Assembly: GCA_027563935.2 (NCBI GenBank)
Contig: CM050453.2
Location: 85,348,665 to 85,412,664, forward strand
Direction: 5' to 3'
DNA from: Costus lasius
Lineage: Eukaryota; Streptophyta; Magnoliopsida; Zingiberales; Costaceae
DNA: 64,000 nucleotides
Part shown: piece after piece, positions 43,000-54,262 of the stretch
Layout: every line of letters starts with the position of its first letter
Numbering within the stretch: position 1 is the stretch's first letter
The notes under the pieces: model-generated
What the model was told of the DNA's origin: nothing
Database searches by the model: none
Seen by the model: only the letters and a program-made list of their open reading frames with translations
Position numbers and translations under genes: made by a program

Positions 43000-44928
43000 T
43001 GTTGGGAAACCCCGGGGATTTTAAAATTTTAAAGACATGCACAGCGGAAGCAATCCCCGAAATAGGCCAGACCAAAAACCCAGAAGATCGAGACATGCGA
43101 AGGAATCGACACGGTGAATAGGAGATGATACCTTGCAGCGAAGAAAAGGATGCGATGCAGGCGCCCAAATGTTCGCTCTATACAGTCTCACATGCAGCCG
43201 ACACTCGAGTTCTCTTCTTCCACGCCCGGTGCTAGCCTCGGGAAGAAGATCCATGCCCCTGGGAGACTTCCTCAAGATCTTGCGCCACCCACATAGTGAA
43301 TGCGCCAAGAGGAGTAGAAGGATAGAAGAATGCTGCCAAGATCCAACCTTGTAGCCGCCCAAAGGAGAGGGAAGAAGAGAGGAGGCACCTGGGAGAATTT
43401 CTTCCAAAAGTCCAAGTGGGTGCCAACTCCTCTCCCCCTCTTCTTTTATAGAAAACATGGTCACCCTTGGAATTCCACTAAGACCTTTGGAATTCCACAA
43501 TTAATCTCTGAATTAATTCACCATTAATTATAAAATTAAATTCAGAATTAATTATAGAATTAAACTCTGAATTAAAGTCTCATAATGACCCATTAAAATT
43601 TTGTATTAAAGTCTCATAATGATCATTGATGATGTGACTCTTCAAATTCATAATTAAATTTAACATTAATCTCAGAATTAATTACAGAATTAAATGTAGG
43701 ATTTAATTCCCAGAATTAAATACAACATTTAATTCACCATGATGTCTATTGGGCCAGGCAACTTATTATCATGGGCTATTGGGCCTCAAGGCCCATTAGG
43801 CCTTAAGCCCCAACTGTGCTTCACACCCATTGGGCTAGGAGGCCCATTGGTCCATGCTCCATGATAGACTTCCTTTGGCCCAATTGGTCCAATCAGTCTG
43901 TTGGGCCTATTTGTCCCATTTGACCTATTGGCCCCGTTAGGCCCATCTGGCCCAAAAATGAAGTTAGCTCCAATAAGTCCCTCCTATTTCATCAGGCACA
44001 GTGGCGCTGATGAATTCTCCCAAAGAGATCCGAGTCATCCAATAACTCGATCATTTGGCTGCTCGATCAATACGAGAACCCGAGTTTCAAGTTGTGCGAC
44101 CCTGTAGGTTCCTCTAATGTTGGCAGTGATGAACTCAAGTCATCACAAGTAGTGAGTGGCACCTAGCAATACATCGCTGCTACCCAAGTCTTCGGAATAG
44201 ATATCAACATCGACATCCCCTTCATCGCAATAAGATATTGATGCATTACAGTCTCTTTGCCAAACTGATATCCGATTGGACAAAGTGTGTCACCACTTTG
44301 TTTTCACCCAACCTCATGGTCACGACTAAATCAGGCTTTCACCTGAGTGTGGCCACACACTTTTAATCATGCAACCATAGGGGGGCCCCATGGATATCAA
44401 GCTTCCCGCAAGAAGGGGCAAATCCAATGTCTGTCCATTGATCTTCTCATATGGGTCGTGACATACCCAATGACAACTGTTATGACCTCCCTGGTACGGC
44501 GAGGTGTAGGTTGTATCATAGTATGTCCCTAACCATATAGAAGAGTCAATGTCCTCAAGTCAAGAGATCAATGCATCTCCTATTACTTGTGAGCTTAACT
44601 CATGACACCAAGTTAGAGCCTCACAATGGGTCGGTACAGTATATCCACCACTGATATACCCATATGCCTGCTTTAGCACCCCGTGCCTAACTAGCCCATA
44701 TACCAGTCTCACATGTACTAGAGATGTCCCTTATCCACTCAGGTACTCGACTGGGGACACAGCGTTTGAGCACAGATACAATCTGTCTCTAGGGACATTA
44801 TTATCCATGCACATAATCGCAGATGTAAACATAGCATAATAATGACAATGCTAGAATGATATATTAAATATCAAAGTCAAGTAGTACAAGATGGACCAAC
44901 AACGGATCTAAGGGCATATACACCAACA
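43000..44928 (-). repeat. Copia-C 5' LTR
   Basis: 1,929 bp, TGTTGGGAAACCCC to ATACACCAACA on the plus strand, aligning with 26540-28512 over the whole length. No gene; the frames at 43021-43527 are LTR sequence. Confidence 0.95.
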
Positions 44929-45670
44929 TATTAGCCTGGAGGACTTACCCCATGGACTCCCTCCGGATAGGGAGATCCAGCACACCATTGATCTTGTCTT
45001 GGGAGCAACTCTCCCCAACTTGCCCCACCATTGTTTGAACCACCACTGAACATGCTGAGCTGCAGCGTCAAGTGGATGAACTCCTCACTAAGAGGTACAT
45101 CTGCGAGAGTCTAAGTCCTTGCGCGGTACCCACCTTGCTCACGCCCAAGAAGGATGGGTTGTGGCACATGTGTATTGACAGCCGTGCATCAATAGGATCA
45201 CCATCAAGTATAGGTTCCCCATACCTAGGCTTGATGACATGTTGGACTTAGTCTCCAATGCGTCGTGGTTTTCCAAACTTGACCATCGTAGCGGGTATCA
45301 CCAAGTCTGCATCCGCGAAGATGATGAATGGAAGACTGCCTTCAAGACCAAGGACGGTCTTTATGAATGGCTCATCATGCCCTTCGGGTTATCCAATGCC
45401 CCGTCCACATTTATGCGGCTCATGTGTCAAGTCCTTAAGCCCTATATGGGCAAGTTCCTGGTTGTCTATTTTGATGATATTCTGATTTTTAGTCGGACCC
45501 GAGAGGAACACTTGGAGCATCTTCGCTCCACCTTTGACCTCCTGCAGAAGGAGTGCCTCTTCCTTAACACGAAGAAGTGCACCTTCATGACTAACCAAGT
45601 CTATTTCCTGGGTTACATCGTCTCTTATGAGGGTCTTTTTGTTGACCCGGCCAAGGTCGAAGCCATCTAG
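44929..45670 (+). pseudogene. pol: Chromovirus-like gypsy reverse transcriptase
   Basis: After the copia-C LTR the pol resumes with [20 protein letters not shown] and [10 protein letters not shown]. The RT core follows: [31 protein letters not shown] text, then the open frame 45239-45670 with [38 protein letters not shown] and the catalytic YFDD in [13 protein letters not shown]. Breaks occur near 45050 (stop and shift) and 45190 (lost base). The left part of the same protein is at 26390-26539. The family assignment rests on the close wording of RT and integrase to plant chromoviruses. Confidence 0.9.
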
Positions 45671-46296
45671 CATTGGCCTGAACCCCGCACCGTGTTTGAG
45701 GTCCACAGCTTTTTGGGCCTCGTGTGCTTTTACCACAGTTTCATTCGGGTTTCAGCACGCTCGCGACCCCGCTGACCTAACGTCTGTCCAAGGATGACTT
45801 TGAGTGGACCCTCATCACTCAACGCGCCTTCGACGCCCTTAAGGATGCCATCACCACCGCACCTGTCCTACAACTTCTGGACTTCTCAAAAGTTTTTGAA
45901 GTTGCGTGCGACGCCTTCGGTATTGGGATCGGAGGTTGCCTTAGTCAAGATGGCCACCCTGTCGCCTTCTTTAGTGAGGAGTTGAACGCTGTCCATCTGT
46001 GTTACTCGACCTATGACAAGGAGTTCTATGCCATTGTTCAGTCACTTCGTCAGTGGAGGCACTATCTCCTCCACCGCGAGTTCATTCTGTACAGCGACCA
46101 TCAGGCCTTGTCTTCCCTTAATGCCCAGAAGAAGTTGGGCACCCGCCATACGAAATGGGTTGAGTACTTACAGCAGTACGCCTTTGTGATTAATCACAAG
46201 GCGGGCAAGGAGAATGTCATTGCAGATGCATTGAGCCGTGTCCTGATCCTCTTGTGTGTAATGCGTGCGCGCGTCAACACCTTTGACCACGTCTAG
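45671..46296 (+). pseudogene. pol: Chromovirus-like RNase H
   Basis: After a TAG at 45668 the frame continues with disruptions. FEVACDAFGIGIGGCLSQDG carries the first RNase H Asp, then PVAFFSEELN, YSTYDKEFYAIVQSLRQWRH, FILYSDHQALSSLN and HKAGKENVIADALSRV close the domain in the frame 45982-46296. It degrades the RNA strand of the replication intermediate. Confidence 0.88.
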
Positions 46297-47353
46297 GAGG
46301 AGTATGCCACCTGTCCTGATTTTGGTGCTATTCATGCCGCCTTAATTGAGACTTCTGACCCCGAGTCCCCATACCAACTCTGCGAGGGCTACGCTTTCTT
46401 TGGGAACTGCTTGTGCATTCTCTGGTCCTCACTTTGTGAGTGGTGTCGCCGGCCATCATGGCCGCAATAAGACCCTTGAGATGGCGAAGGAATGCTTATT
46501 TTGGCCTTCCCTCCATAAGGACGTTGAACGCATTGTGCGCCATTGTGGCACATGCCAAATGGACAAACCGGGACCTGTGAACCCGGCCTCTACACCCCTT
46601 TGCCAGCGTGGTGCGACCTTAGCATGGATTTTGTCCTTAGGCTACCCAGGACCGCTCCTCGCTTCGACTTCGTCTACGTGGTTGTAGACCGGTTCTCAAA
46701 AATGGCACACTTCATTCCCTGCACATGCACTGGCGACGCGTCCCATGTGGCCCATCTCTTCTTCAAAAAGATTTCCCATCTTCGTGGTCTTCCTTCGACC
46801 ATTGTGTCTGACCACGACACGGGGTTTGTGAGCCACTTCTGGCGCTCACTTTGCGCCCTCTTGGGCTCGACCCTGAAGTTCTCCACCGCCTATCACCCCC
46901 AAACTGATGGGCAAACCGAGGTGGTTAGCCGTAGTTTGGGCAACTTACTCCGTTGCCTCATAGGCGATCACCCAAGGTCTTGGGATACCATCCTCCCCAT
47001 GGCAAAATTTGCATACAATAGTGCGGCCAATAGGCCTACGGGTCTTAGTCCCTTCTAGATCGTCACGGGCCATCAACCTCGCAAACCCATTGACCTGCAT
47101 AACCTCCCCATAGAGTCCCATTTGTCTAAGCATGCATATTCCTTTGCCTAGCATGTAGCTAGTTTGCATGATGAAGTTCGGCATCTATCCTTTTGGGAAA
47201 CACTCATAATGCGCTGAAGGCCAATGAGCACTGTAGGCCACATCACTTTTCTGTTGGTGAGCTGGTGAGGGTGCATATATACCCTGAGCGTTTATAACAT
47301 AGGGCTCATTTTAAGCTTCAGCCACGTTACGTGGGGCCCTATGCAGTGGTGCA
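46297..47353 (+). pseudogene. pol: Chromovirus-like integrase, cut at 47353
   Basis: HHGRNKTLEMAKECLFWPSL and CGTCQMDKPG give the zinc domain. Then LSMDFVLRLPRT (first Asp), STIVSDHDTGFVSHFWRSL (second Asp) and YHPQTDGQTEVVSRSL (Glu) complete the D,D,E core in the frame 46543-47058. The C-terminal part (ELVRVHIYPER, KLQPRYVGPYAVVH) holds the GPY/F motif and runs straight into the Athila A2 LTR at 47354. Any chromodomain would have followed and is not in the window, so chromovirus membership remains inference. Confidence 0.88.
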
Positions 47354-47617
47354 TGATGCCTTGCATTTTAGTAGTATTTTTCCTTGGTATTTCATGTTAA
47401 ATCTAGGCTTATTTTGATGGTTTTATACTCTTTATAGACTTATTTACATAAAAGCTTTGGAATCTTCGCTTTTTCGTGCTTTTGTGGAATTTCAGGTAAA
47501 ATCACCTGTTTTCGATCTCTTTTGAAGATTCTAAGGTCATAGGATGATTTCTCATATGAAGACGAAGCTACACGCCAAATTTGGGCTCAATCGGAGTTTG
47601 CCTGAAAAATATGGCTA

Positions 47618-47850
47618 GGTGAATCCCACAGGGTTCACCAGCTTTTTCGCCAGCCAGCAGATTTCTTCACAAAGAGCTTCACGGGCAGGTGAACTTGGCG
47701 GGGTTCACCCGTGCTTCTCTCTATTACGCAGTGCTCAGAATTGGCCAGAATACATCACGGCCAGGTGAACCTGGCGAGGTTCACCTGTGCTTCTTTCAGC
47801 CGAATCTGTCCAGAGCAAATCACGGCCAGGTGAACCCCGCCGGGTTCACC
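47618..47850 (+). repeat. Four-module palindrome array in the A2 LTR
   Basis: Each module is a 22 bp near-palindrome with arms GGTGAACCC/GGGTTCACC around a 4-base centre, at 47618, 47688, 47764 and 47829 (spacing 70, 76, 65 bp). A shared context surrounds most of them (TCACGGCCA before, TGTGnTTTC after). The copy at 47764 has arms GGTGAACCT/AGGTTCACC, changed on both sides so that pairing is kept. Confidence 0.92.
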
Positions 47851-47980
47851 TGTGATTTCAACCCAGGCGAACGCGAACCCGACCTTCACTCGGATTTTCC
47901 CTGATTTTTGACCCGTTTGTAGTCCAAATTTGGCAAGGAAGGACTTTATGGAAAGCTGATTTGAAGGAGAACACGTAGAG

Positions 47981-47988
47981 TATAAAAG
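47981..47988 (+). promoter_or_regulatory. Athila A2 LTR TATA box
   Basis: TATAAAAG follows GGAAAGCTGATTTGAAGGAG and AACACGTAGAG and precedes CCCTAATTTTTGTGCC. It lies 131 bp after the last palindrome of the array, the same arrangement as in the LTR at 53588 (123 bp). Confidence 0.75.
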
Positions 47989-48868
47989 CCCTAATTTTTG
48001 TGCCCTAAATATAGAGGAATCATGTGACAAAGCAGTGGAGGGTGGAAGAACATGGCGATGAGGCGATTTTCGATGATTTTCGGAGATTGAGACGTCGATT
48101 CATCACTATTTCGTCAGGATACTTTCGGTTGATCGTCTCCTTCCCCTCAGATTTGCTTCATTGTAGATTGCTTTTATTTTAAAGAGAGATTTTGAGCGTT
48201 TCAATGATGATTGTAGCATAAACCCTATTTCGGGGCTTGGTTGAAGCCCGTTGACGAATCTTAATTGCAAATCTTGTTTTGATTCTGTTATTTGGATTAT
48301 TATGTGAGCATAATTTACTTTGATGTACATATCTCATAAATTTTCCTTGCCCGAGTATTTTCATGTTTAAGCCATTATGATTCATACTGAGAGGAGAATC
48401 GTAAGGGTGGATCCTCTTAGTAAAACTTGCGAGACCTCGACACGAGAGTGCGTGGTCTTCGCTTGAGGGTTTCACAATCTTCCATAGAACTCATTGGGTT
48501 TGTCTAAAACGATCCACCGCAAGATTAGGAGATTCTCTTAGTCGAGCACCGGGGTGTACACTCGAGAGAGGGCACCTTGTATCCTAGGGATAGATTCTTT
48601 GTGCAAAAACATAAATCCAGATAACGGATATTCTTTATACGCGATTGAGATCGTCAGCATGGTGGAAACCATAGCCCTGATATCTCTCTCGTATTTATTC
48701 TCTACCGACGTAGCGTTGATTTCTGATTTTCGATCTTAGTTCTCAAAACCCTGTTTCGATTCGCCTGGCTATTAAAACTTGGACTTTCTGGTATTCAACC
48801 TTGTTCCCTGTGGGATTCGATATCTTTTATATTACTTCGACATAACCGTGCACTTGCGGGTCGTGTCA

Positions 48869-48890
48869 AGTTTTTGTGTCGTTGCCAGGG
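48869..48890 (+). other. Athila A2 primer-binding site
   Basis: AGTTTTTGTGTCGTTGCCAG, then GGA, follows the LTR. It is the decayed tRNA-Asp-type Athila PBS, comparable with 18908-18931. Confidence 0.75.
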
Positions 48891-49029
48891 AAGCAATTGT
48901 TGATATTAGTATATTTCTGAGAATTGGTAGACTTGGTTTTAGTTAGTTTTTCTTTACTGCACTGCTATTTTTCTTTTTCTCTCTATCTGCCCATTGCCTT
49001 AAAACTTTAAAATTTTGACTGACCATTTT

Positions 49030-50481
49030 ATGCGAAGAAGTTCTAGGGCAAGTACATTCTTTGGCATTGATCTAGAGATCGAGTGCACATTCAGGATCAG
49101 AAGAAAGCAAAACCAAATCCAGAAGAAGGAAAACTTGAACCATCCAGGCGGAGAAGATCAGATGGATCACATTCAGCTTGATGTGAACAATGATTGAGTA
49201 CCTCAACCAGTGGGGAACAACCATAACAATAGGACATTGAAGGACTACTCTGCTCCCTATGCACATGGTTTACAATCAGGAATTGCGAGGCCTACTGTTG
49301 AGGCCAACAATTTTGAAATAAAACCTGCGTTACTTTCTATGGTGCAACAAAACCAATTCAGTGGTTCTCCTCTTGAGGACCCCAACAAGCACCTTTCTAT
49401 TTTTCTAGAATATTGTGATATGCTAAAAATTAACGGTGTGTCTACTGATGCTATCAGGTTGCGATATTTTCCCTTCTCTCTAAGGGACAGAGTGAGAGCT
49501 TGACTTCACACGCTACCTTCTACTTCAATAAGAATATGGGCGGGGCTATCTCAAGCCTTTCTCTCCAAGTATTTCCCTCCATCCAAGACAATTTAGTTGC
49601 GGAATCAGATTACGAGTTTCATGCAAAAAGATGGACAATCCTTATATGAGGCTTGGGAGAAGTTTAAAGAGCTCCAAAGGATGTGTCCACATCACTGAAT
49701 TGAAACTTGGGTCTTAATTCAAACGTTCTACAGCAGTTTGGATTATAACACAAGACTTACAGTGGATGCAGCAGCAGGTGGCGCTCTAATGAATAGACGA
49801 GTGGAAGATGCAATGAACCTCCTTGAGGACATGGCGATTAACCATCACTAATGGTCATTCGAGCGAGGTACCTCTAACAAGAAGTTAGGTAAGTACGACC
49901 TTGACTCTCTGATCGCTCTTACAGCCAAGGTGGATAATTTGACTAGAAAAATTGATTCTTGGTCTGTTAATTCAATGGATATTAACTCTATTTCTTATGA
50001 GGTCTATGGCGTTGCAGGTTATGCAGGGGCAAATTGCCAAGCAGGAGATGGACAGATGGCTGCGAATCACCCTGAGCAATTGAATGATGTTGGAAACTTC
50101 AATCCCAACAACAATCCATATTCCAGCACATACAATCCAGGATGGCACAATCACCCGAACTTCTCATACCGAACAACACAGCCAATGCAACCTGGGCAAG
50201 TACCCTCATAGCAAGCTCAGCCCCCACAAGAAAATTTCAGGCAGCCCCAACAGAATAATTTCAGACCACCAGGATTTCAGGCTAGGAACTACAATGTGCC
50301 ACCCCCACAACCAAGGCCAAATAATGATTCACATCTGAGTAAGCAACTTGAAGGATTAACGGACATGATGAAGCTTATGATGACAAGGATGGACTCCCTA
50401 GAGACACACAATAAGATGCTAGAAAGTCAGCTAGCTCATCCTCCAGAGCACCAGGCAAGCTACCATCACAACCATAAGTAA
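49030..50481 (+). pseudogene. gag: Athila A2 gag
   Basis: From ATG 49030 one frame is readable to 50481 through stops near 49197, 49501, several between 49590 and 49850, and at 50209. Landmarks are RTLKDYSAPYAHGLQSGI, NNFEIKPALLSMVQQNQFSG, YFPFSLRDRVRA, SLYEAWEKFKELQRMCPHH and TVDAAAGGALMNR. The zinc-knuckle region (YEVYGVAGYAGANC) has lost its first Cys. A Gln/Pro/Asn-rich tail ends with LTDMMKLMMTRMDSLETHNK. The frame itself is kept; decay is almost all by stop codons. Confidence 0.9.
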
Positions 50482-50957
50482 ACCCGAGGGAGCATTGCAA
50501 TGCAATCTCCACTCGGAGCAGTAAGCAACTTGAAGATCCAAAGATGCCGACCGATGACAGAAGAGATGAGGTGACACCGGAACCTATGGAACCACATTTA
50601 GATGCAACACCAGTGGCACCGGAACCAGCTGAAGTGGAGCGGCCCTACGTGGGACCGCCTGCATATAAGCCACCGATTTATTTTCCATAGAGGCTTGTCA
50701 AGGTTAAATTGGACAAGTAGTTTGGTAAGTTTTTAGAAGTGTTAAAGAAACTTTATATTAACATCCCTTTCGTTGATGCTCTTTTGCAGATGTCGACTTA
50801 TGCAAAATTCCTAAAAGACATCTTATCAAACAAGAGGAAGCTGGAAGATCAAGGAACCGTTGCACTCACTGAATAGTGCAGCGCCATCATTCAGAACAAG
50901 CTCCCTCAGAAGCTTAAGGACCCAGGCAGTTTCTCCATACCCTGCCAGATTGGGGAG
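50482..50957 (+). pseudogene. Athila A2 gag-protease linker
   Basis: Broken continuation of the polyprotein: AEVERPYVGPPAYKP (about 50630), NIPFVDALLQMSTYAKFLKD (about 50760-50820) and LPQKLKDPGSFSIPCQIG (about 50900), the last being the lead-in to the protease. Stops occur at about 50688, 50719 and 50875. The matching A4 segment is 62750-62148. Confidence 0.82.
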
Positions 50958-52145
50958 ATGTCCTTTCAGAGAGCTTTGTGCGATCTAGGAGCAAGCGTTA
51001 GCCTCATGCCATTGTCACTATGTAAAAGGCAAGACTTAGGGGATTTGCAACCAACTAACATTTCTATACAGCTTGCAGACAAATCAGTGCATCAACCAGT
51101 TGGTATTTTTGAGGACGTACCTGTTAAAGTAGGAGATTACTTTATTCCTGCTGATTTTATTGTTCTAGAGATTGATGAGGATGACAAGCTCCCTATCATT
51201 TTGGGAAGACCATTTCTTGCCACTGCTAGTTCTGTCATGGATGTTAAGAATGGGAAACTATCCTTGAACATCTGTGGCAATATTATACAATTTGATCTGA
51301 CTGACGCCTTGAAAAAACCTTCTCTTGCAAGTACGTGCTGCAGCGTGGACATTGTGGAAAAAGCTATACAGCGTGTTGAGCCCTTCAGGAAAGAAGTAGA
51401 CCCCTTGGAACTTGCCCAGACAAACTCTGTTGATAAAGATGATGAAGGAAAGGCTAAGAATTATGTCGCATTGCTGGAAGGTGACGCAAGCCTGGATGAA
51501 AACAAAGAAGAAAATCAGGAGAATCAAGGGCAGCAAAAAATTGAACTCAAAAGTCTACCCAGCACTTTGAGATATGAGTTTGTAAGAGATAATTTTATAT
51601 ACCCTGTGATAATCAGTGCGGTGTTGGACAAGGAGCAAACCAAATTACTGCTAGATGAACTTCGTCTCCATAGAAAGGTAATAGGTTATTCATTAGATGA
51701 CATAAAAGGGATTAACCCCTCTATTTGCATGCACAAGATCCTATTGGAAGACAACAACAAACCTTCTATGGAATTTCAACGCCGTCTCAACCCGCATCTG
51801 AAAGATGTGGTGAAAAATGAAGTGCTCAAGCTATTGGATGCTGGCGTAATATATCCAATTTCAGACAGCTCTTGGGTGAGTCCAGTTCACGTTGTACCAA
51901 AGAAAGGTGGCGTCACAGTTATCAAGACTGAAGCAGGCGAGTTAATACCAACGCGCACAATTACAGGATATAGGATGTGCATTGACTACAGGAAGTTGAA
52001 CTCGGCTATGCGACAAGATCATTTTCCTCTTCCATTTATAGATCAGATGTTCGATAGATTAGTGCATAACTCTACTTTTATTTTTTGGATGGCTTTTCAG
52101 GTTTCTTCCAGATCCCTATCCACCTGGATGACTAGGAGAAAATGA
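50958..52145 (+). pseudogene. pol: Athila A2 protease and first half of reverse transcriptase
   Basis: A 395-codon open frame. The protease comes first: RALCDLGASVSLMPLSLC (catalytic Asp), FIVLEIDEDDKLPIILGRPF. An acidic spacer follows, then the RT N-terminus: [40 protein letters not shown] and [21 protein letters not shown] frameshift in a T-rich run near 52075 removes the rest of the RT from the frame. Confidence 0.92.
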
Positions 52146-53040
52146 CATTTACTTGTCCCTATGGCACATACGCATACAGGAGGATGTCGTTCGGCCTCTG
52201 CAACGCTCCTGCGACTTTTTAGCGAGCAATGACGGCCATATTCTATGATTTTAATGAATATTTTATGGACGATTTTTTAGTGTATGGTTCCTCATTTCAT
52301 CATTGCTTGTCTAAGGTTTTGCAGAGTTGTGAAGAGGTAAACCTAGTTTTGAAGTGTCACTTCATGGTCAAGGAAGGCATCATCCTCGGACACCTAGTTT
52401 CTGAGCGAGGGATACAGGTGGACAGAGCAAAAATTGAAGTCATTGAACATCCTAAGCTGTCTGCATCAGTGAAGGGGATAAGGAGTTTTCTTGGACTGCT
52501 GGCTTTTATAGATGATTTATTAAGGATTTTTCTAAGATAGCTCGCCCTTTAACTAATCTACTTGCTAAAGATGCTATGTTTTGTTTTGACAGGGACTGCG
52601 AGGAAGCCTTCTCAAAACTGAAGGAAGCATTGACTTCGGCTCCAATAATTCAACCTCCAGATTGGTCATTACCTTTTGAGTTGATGTGTGATGTTAGTGA
52701 CCAAGCTGTTAGGGTAGTCTTAGGATAGTGGAAGGATAAGAAGCTTCAGGCCATCCACTATGCCAGTCGAACACTCGACAATGCCCAGATGAATTACGCG
52801 ACCATGGAGAAAGAATTGCTAGCGATTGTCCTTGCTTTCGATAAATTCCATTCTTACTTAGTTAACTTGAAAGTGATCGTTTTTACTGATCATGCAGCTA
52901 TTAAATATTTGATCAATAAGAAGGATGCAAAGCCAAGGCTCATTCGATGGATCCTCCTCTTGCAAGAATTCGATATAGAGATCAGGGACAAGAAGGGGAG
53001 TGAAAATTTAGTGGTTGACCATCTATCCAGGCTTGACTAT
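52146..53040 (+). pseudogene. pol: Athila A2 reverse transcriptase (second half) and RNase H
   Basis: [20 protein letters not shown] leads to a shortened active-site region: [19 protein letters not shown] lacks about four residues that A4 has before its FMDD. Then VKEGIILGHLVSERGIQVDR, and after stops the RNase H with [40 protein letters not shown] and [13 protein letters not shown] (frame from 52789). Stops occur at about 52220, 52538 and 52726. Confidence 0.88.
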
Positions 53041-53587
53041 GGCATGGACAAGGGAACTAATGAAGAGTTGGAAATTAATGACACGTTCCTTGAAGAACAT
53101 CTTTATGCTTTGTTGGAACAACAAGTCCCATGGTATGCAGATTACGTCAATTACATTGTGTCTAATATCTTTCCTCCTGATCTCACTTTTCAGAGGAAGA
53201 AGAGGATTCTACATGATGTGAAGTTTTATTATTGGGATGAGCCATATTTGTACCGGAGATGTGCGGATGGGTTATACAGAAGATGCGTGCCAGGGTGGAG
53301 ATACAGGATGTGTTAACCCATTGCCATGCTTCACCCTATGGAGGACACGCAGGGGCCTATAAAATAACTTTTAAAGTTCTACAATCAGGTTTATATTGGC
53401 CCTCTATATTTCATGATGCTAAACACTTTGTTTCCACTTGTGACAGTTGCCAACGCACTGGAAACCTCTCAAAAAGAGATGAGTTGCCGCTCAACAATAT
53501 CATGGAAATAGAAATTTTTGATGTATGGGGGATAGACTTCATGGGCCCCTTCCCTTCTTTGTGTGGGAAACGGTATATTTTGGTTGC
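53041..53587 (+). pseudogene. pol: Athila A2 integrase, part 1
   Basis: [17 protein letters not shown] and [19 protein letters not shown], then [18 protein letters not shown] give the HHCC zinc domain. FDVWGIDFMGPFPSLCGKR carries the first catalytic Asp. A frameshift at about 53290 breaks the join with RNase H. At 53587 the solo LTR interrupts the protein inside [12 protein letters not shown]. Confidence 0.9.
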
Positions 53588-53902
53588 TGACACCATGCAT
53601 TTTAGTAGTGATTTTTACTATTATTCCATGATAAATTTAAGCCTATTTGAATGTTTTTATACTCCTTTAAGGCTTATTTAGTTAAAAACTTCAGAATCTT
53701 CACTTTTCGTCTGTCTTATTAAATTTCAGGTAAAATCACCCAATTTTGAGGTCTTTTTGAAGAATCTAAGAGCATGGGATGATTCCTTATGAGAAGACGA
53801 AGCTGCCCGTAAAATTTGGGCTCAATCGGAGCCTTTTCTGGACTTCACGGCATTCACCTGTGATCTCACCGAAGGATGAACTCTGCGCACGCATTACGGC
53901 CT

Positions 53903-54132
53903 GGTGAACCCGGCGGGGTTCACCGATGAAGTGAAGATGTCTGAAAATTGCCGCACACATCACGGCCAGGTGAACCCCGTGGGGTTCACCCGTAATTCTA
54001 CCTGGAGATTTATGCGCAGGAAATCGCCGAGGACTTCACTAGCTAGTGAGCCCCACTGGGTTCACCCGTGACTATTTCACAGCAAATATGTGCCGAAGAC
54101 TTCACCACCTGGTGAACCCCGTGGGGTTCACC
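53903..54132 (+). repeat. Four-module palindrome array in the solo LTR
   Basis: Modules at 53903, 53969, 54045 and 54111 (spacing 66, 76, 66 bp). Two have fully paired 10 bp arms GGTGAACCCC/GGGGTTCACC with centre GT (53969 and 54111). 53903 is GGTGAACCC/GGGTTCACC with a slipped centre, and 54045 is decayed (GTGAGCCC/GGGTTCACC). Confidence 0.93.
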
Positions 54133-54254
54133 CGTGAAGCGGACGGATCAACTCGACACCCTCTCGGTTTTCCCTCGATTTTGAACCTGATTCAAGTCCA
54201 AATTTAGCAAGTGAGGACTTTTTGGAAAGCTAACTCGAAGACGAACGAAAAGGA

Positions 54255-54262
54255 TATAAAAG
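54255..54262 (+). promoter_or_regulatory. Solo LTR TATA box
   Basis: TATAAAAG, in the family context GGAAAGCTAACTCGAAG ... AGCCCCAAATTTCGTG, lies 123 bp after the last palindrome. Confidence 0.75.

Larger units (their letters stand above)
26540..44928 (-). mobile_element. Copia-C: full-length but decayed Ty1/copia element with three nested insertions
   Basis: On the minus strand the element reads 5' LTR (43000-44928), iMet-type PBS, a 1.7 kb leader, gag, protease, integrase, RT, RNase H, PPT and 3' LTR (26540-28512). Removing the three insertions leaves roughly 9.2 kb, close to copia-A. The reading frames are broken throughout, and the RT active site has lost one catalytic Asp. Flanks rejoin the chromovirus pol. 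The 5 bp beside each LTR (ACATC and TATTA) do not form a convincing TSD. It is related to copia-A (similar pol and leader hairpins) but has a distinct LTR. Insertions: hAT at 30195, copia-A solo LTR at 36063, Del/Tekay-like solo LTR at 38129. Confidence 0.93.
47354..48868 (+). repeat. Athila A2 5' LTR
   Basis: 1,515 bp, TGATGCCTTGCATTTTAG to GCGGGTCGTGTCA. It has the family order: TTTCAGGTAAAATCACC near 47490, the palindrome array (47618-47850), the TATA box (47981), and the closing block CCCTGTGGGATTCGATA / TTACTTCGA / GTGCACTTGCGG. Confidence 0.93.

Noticed and set aside
26535..44933. A 5 bp TSD for copia-C
   Set aside because: The flanks ACATC and TATTA do not match; an ACATA reading would have to overlap the LTR terminus. 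Insertion is instead shown by the interrupted gypsy pol.
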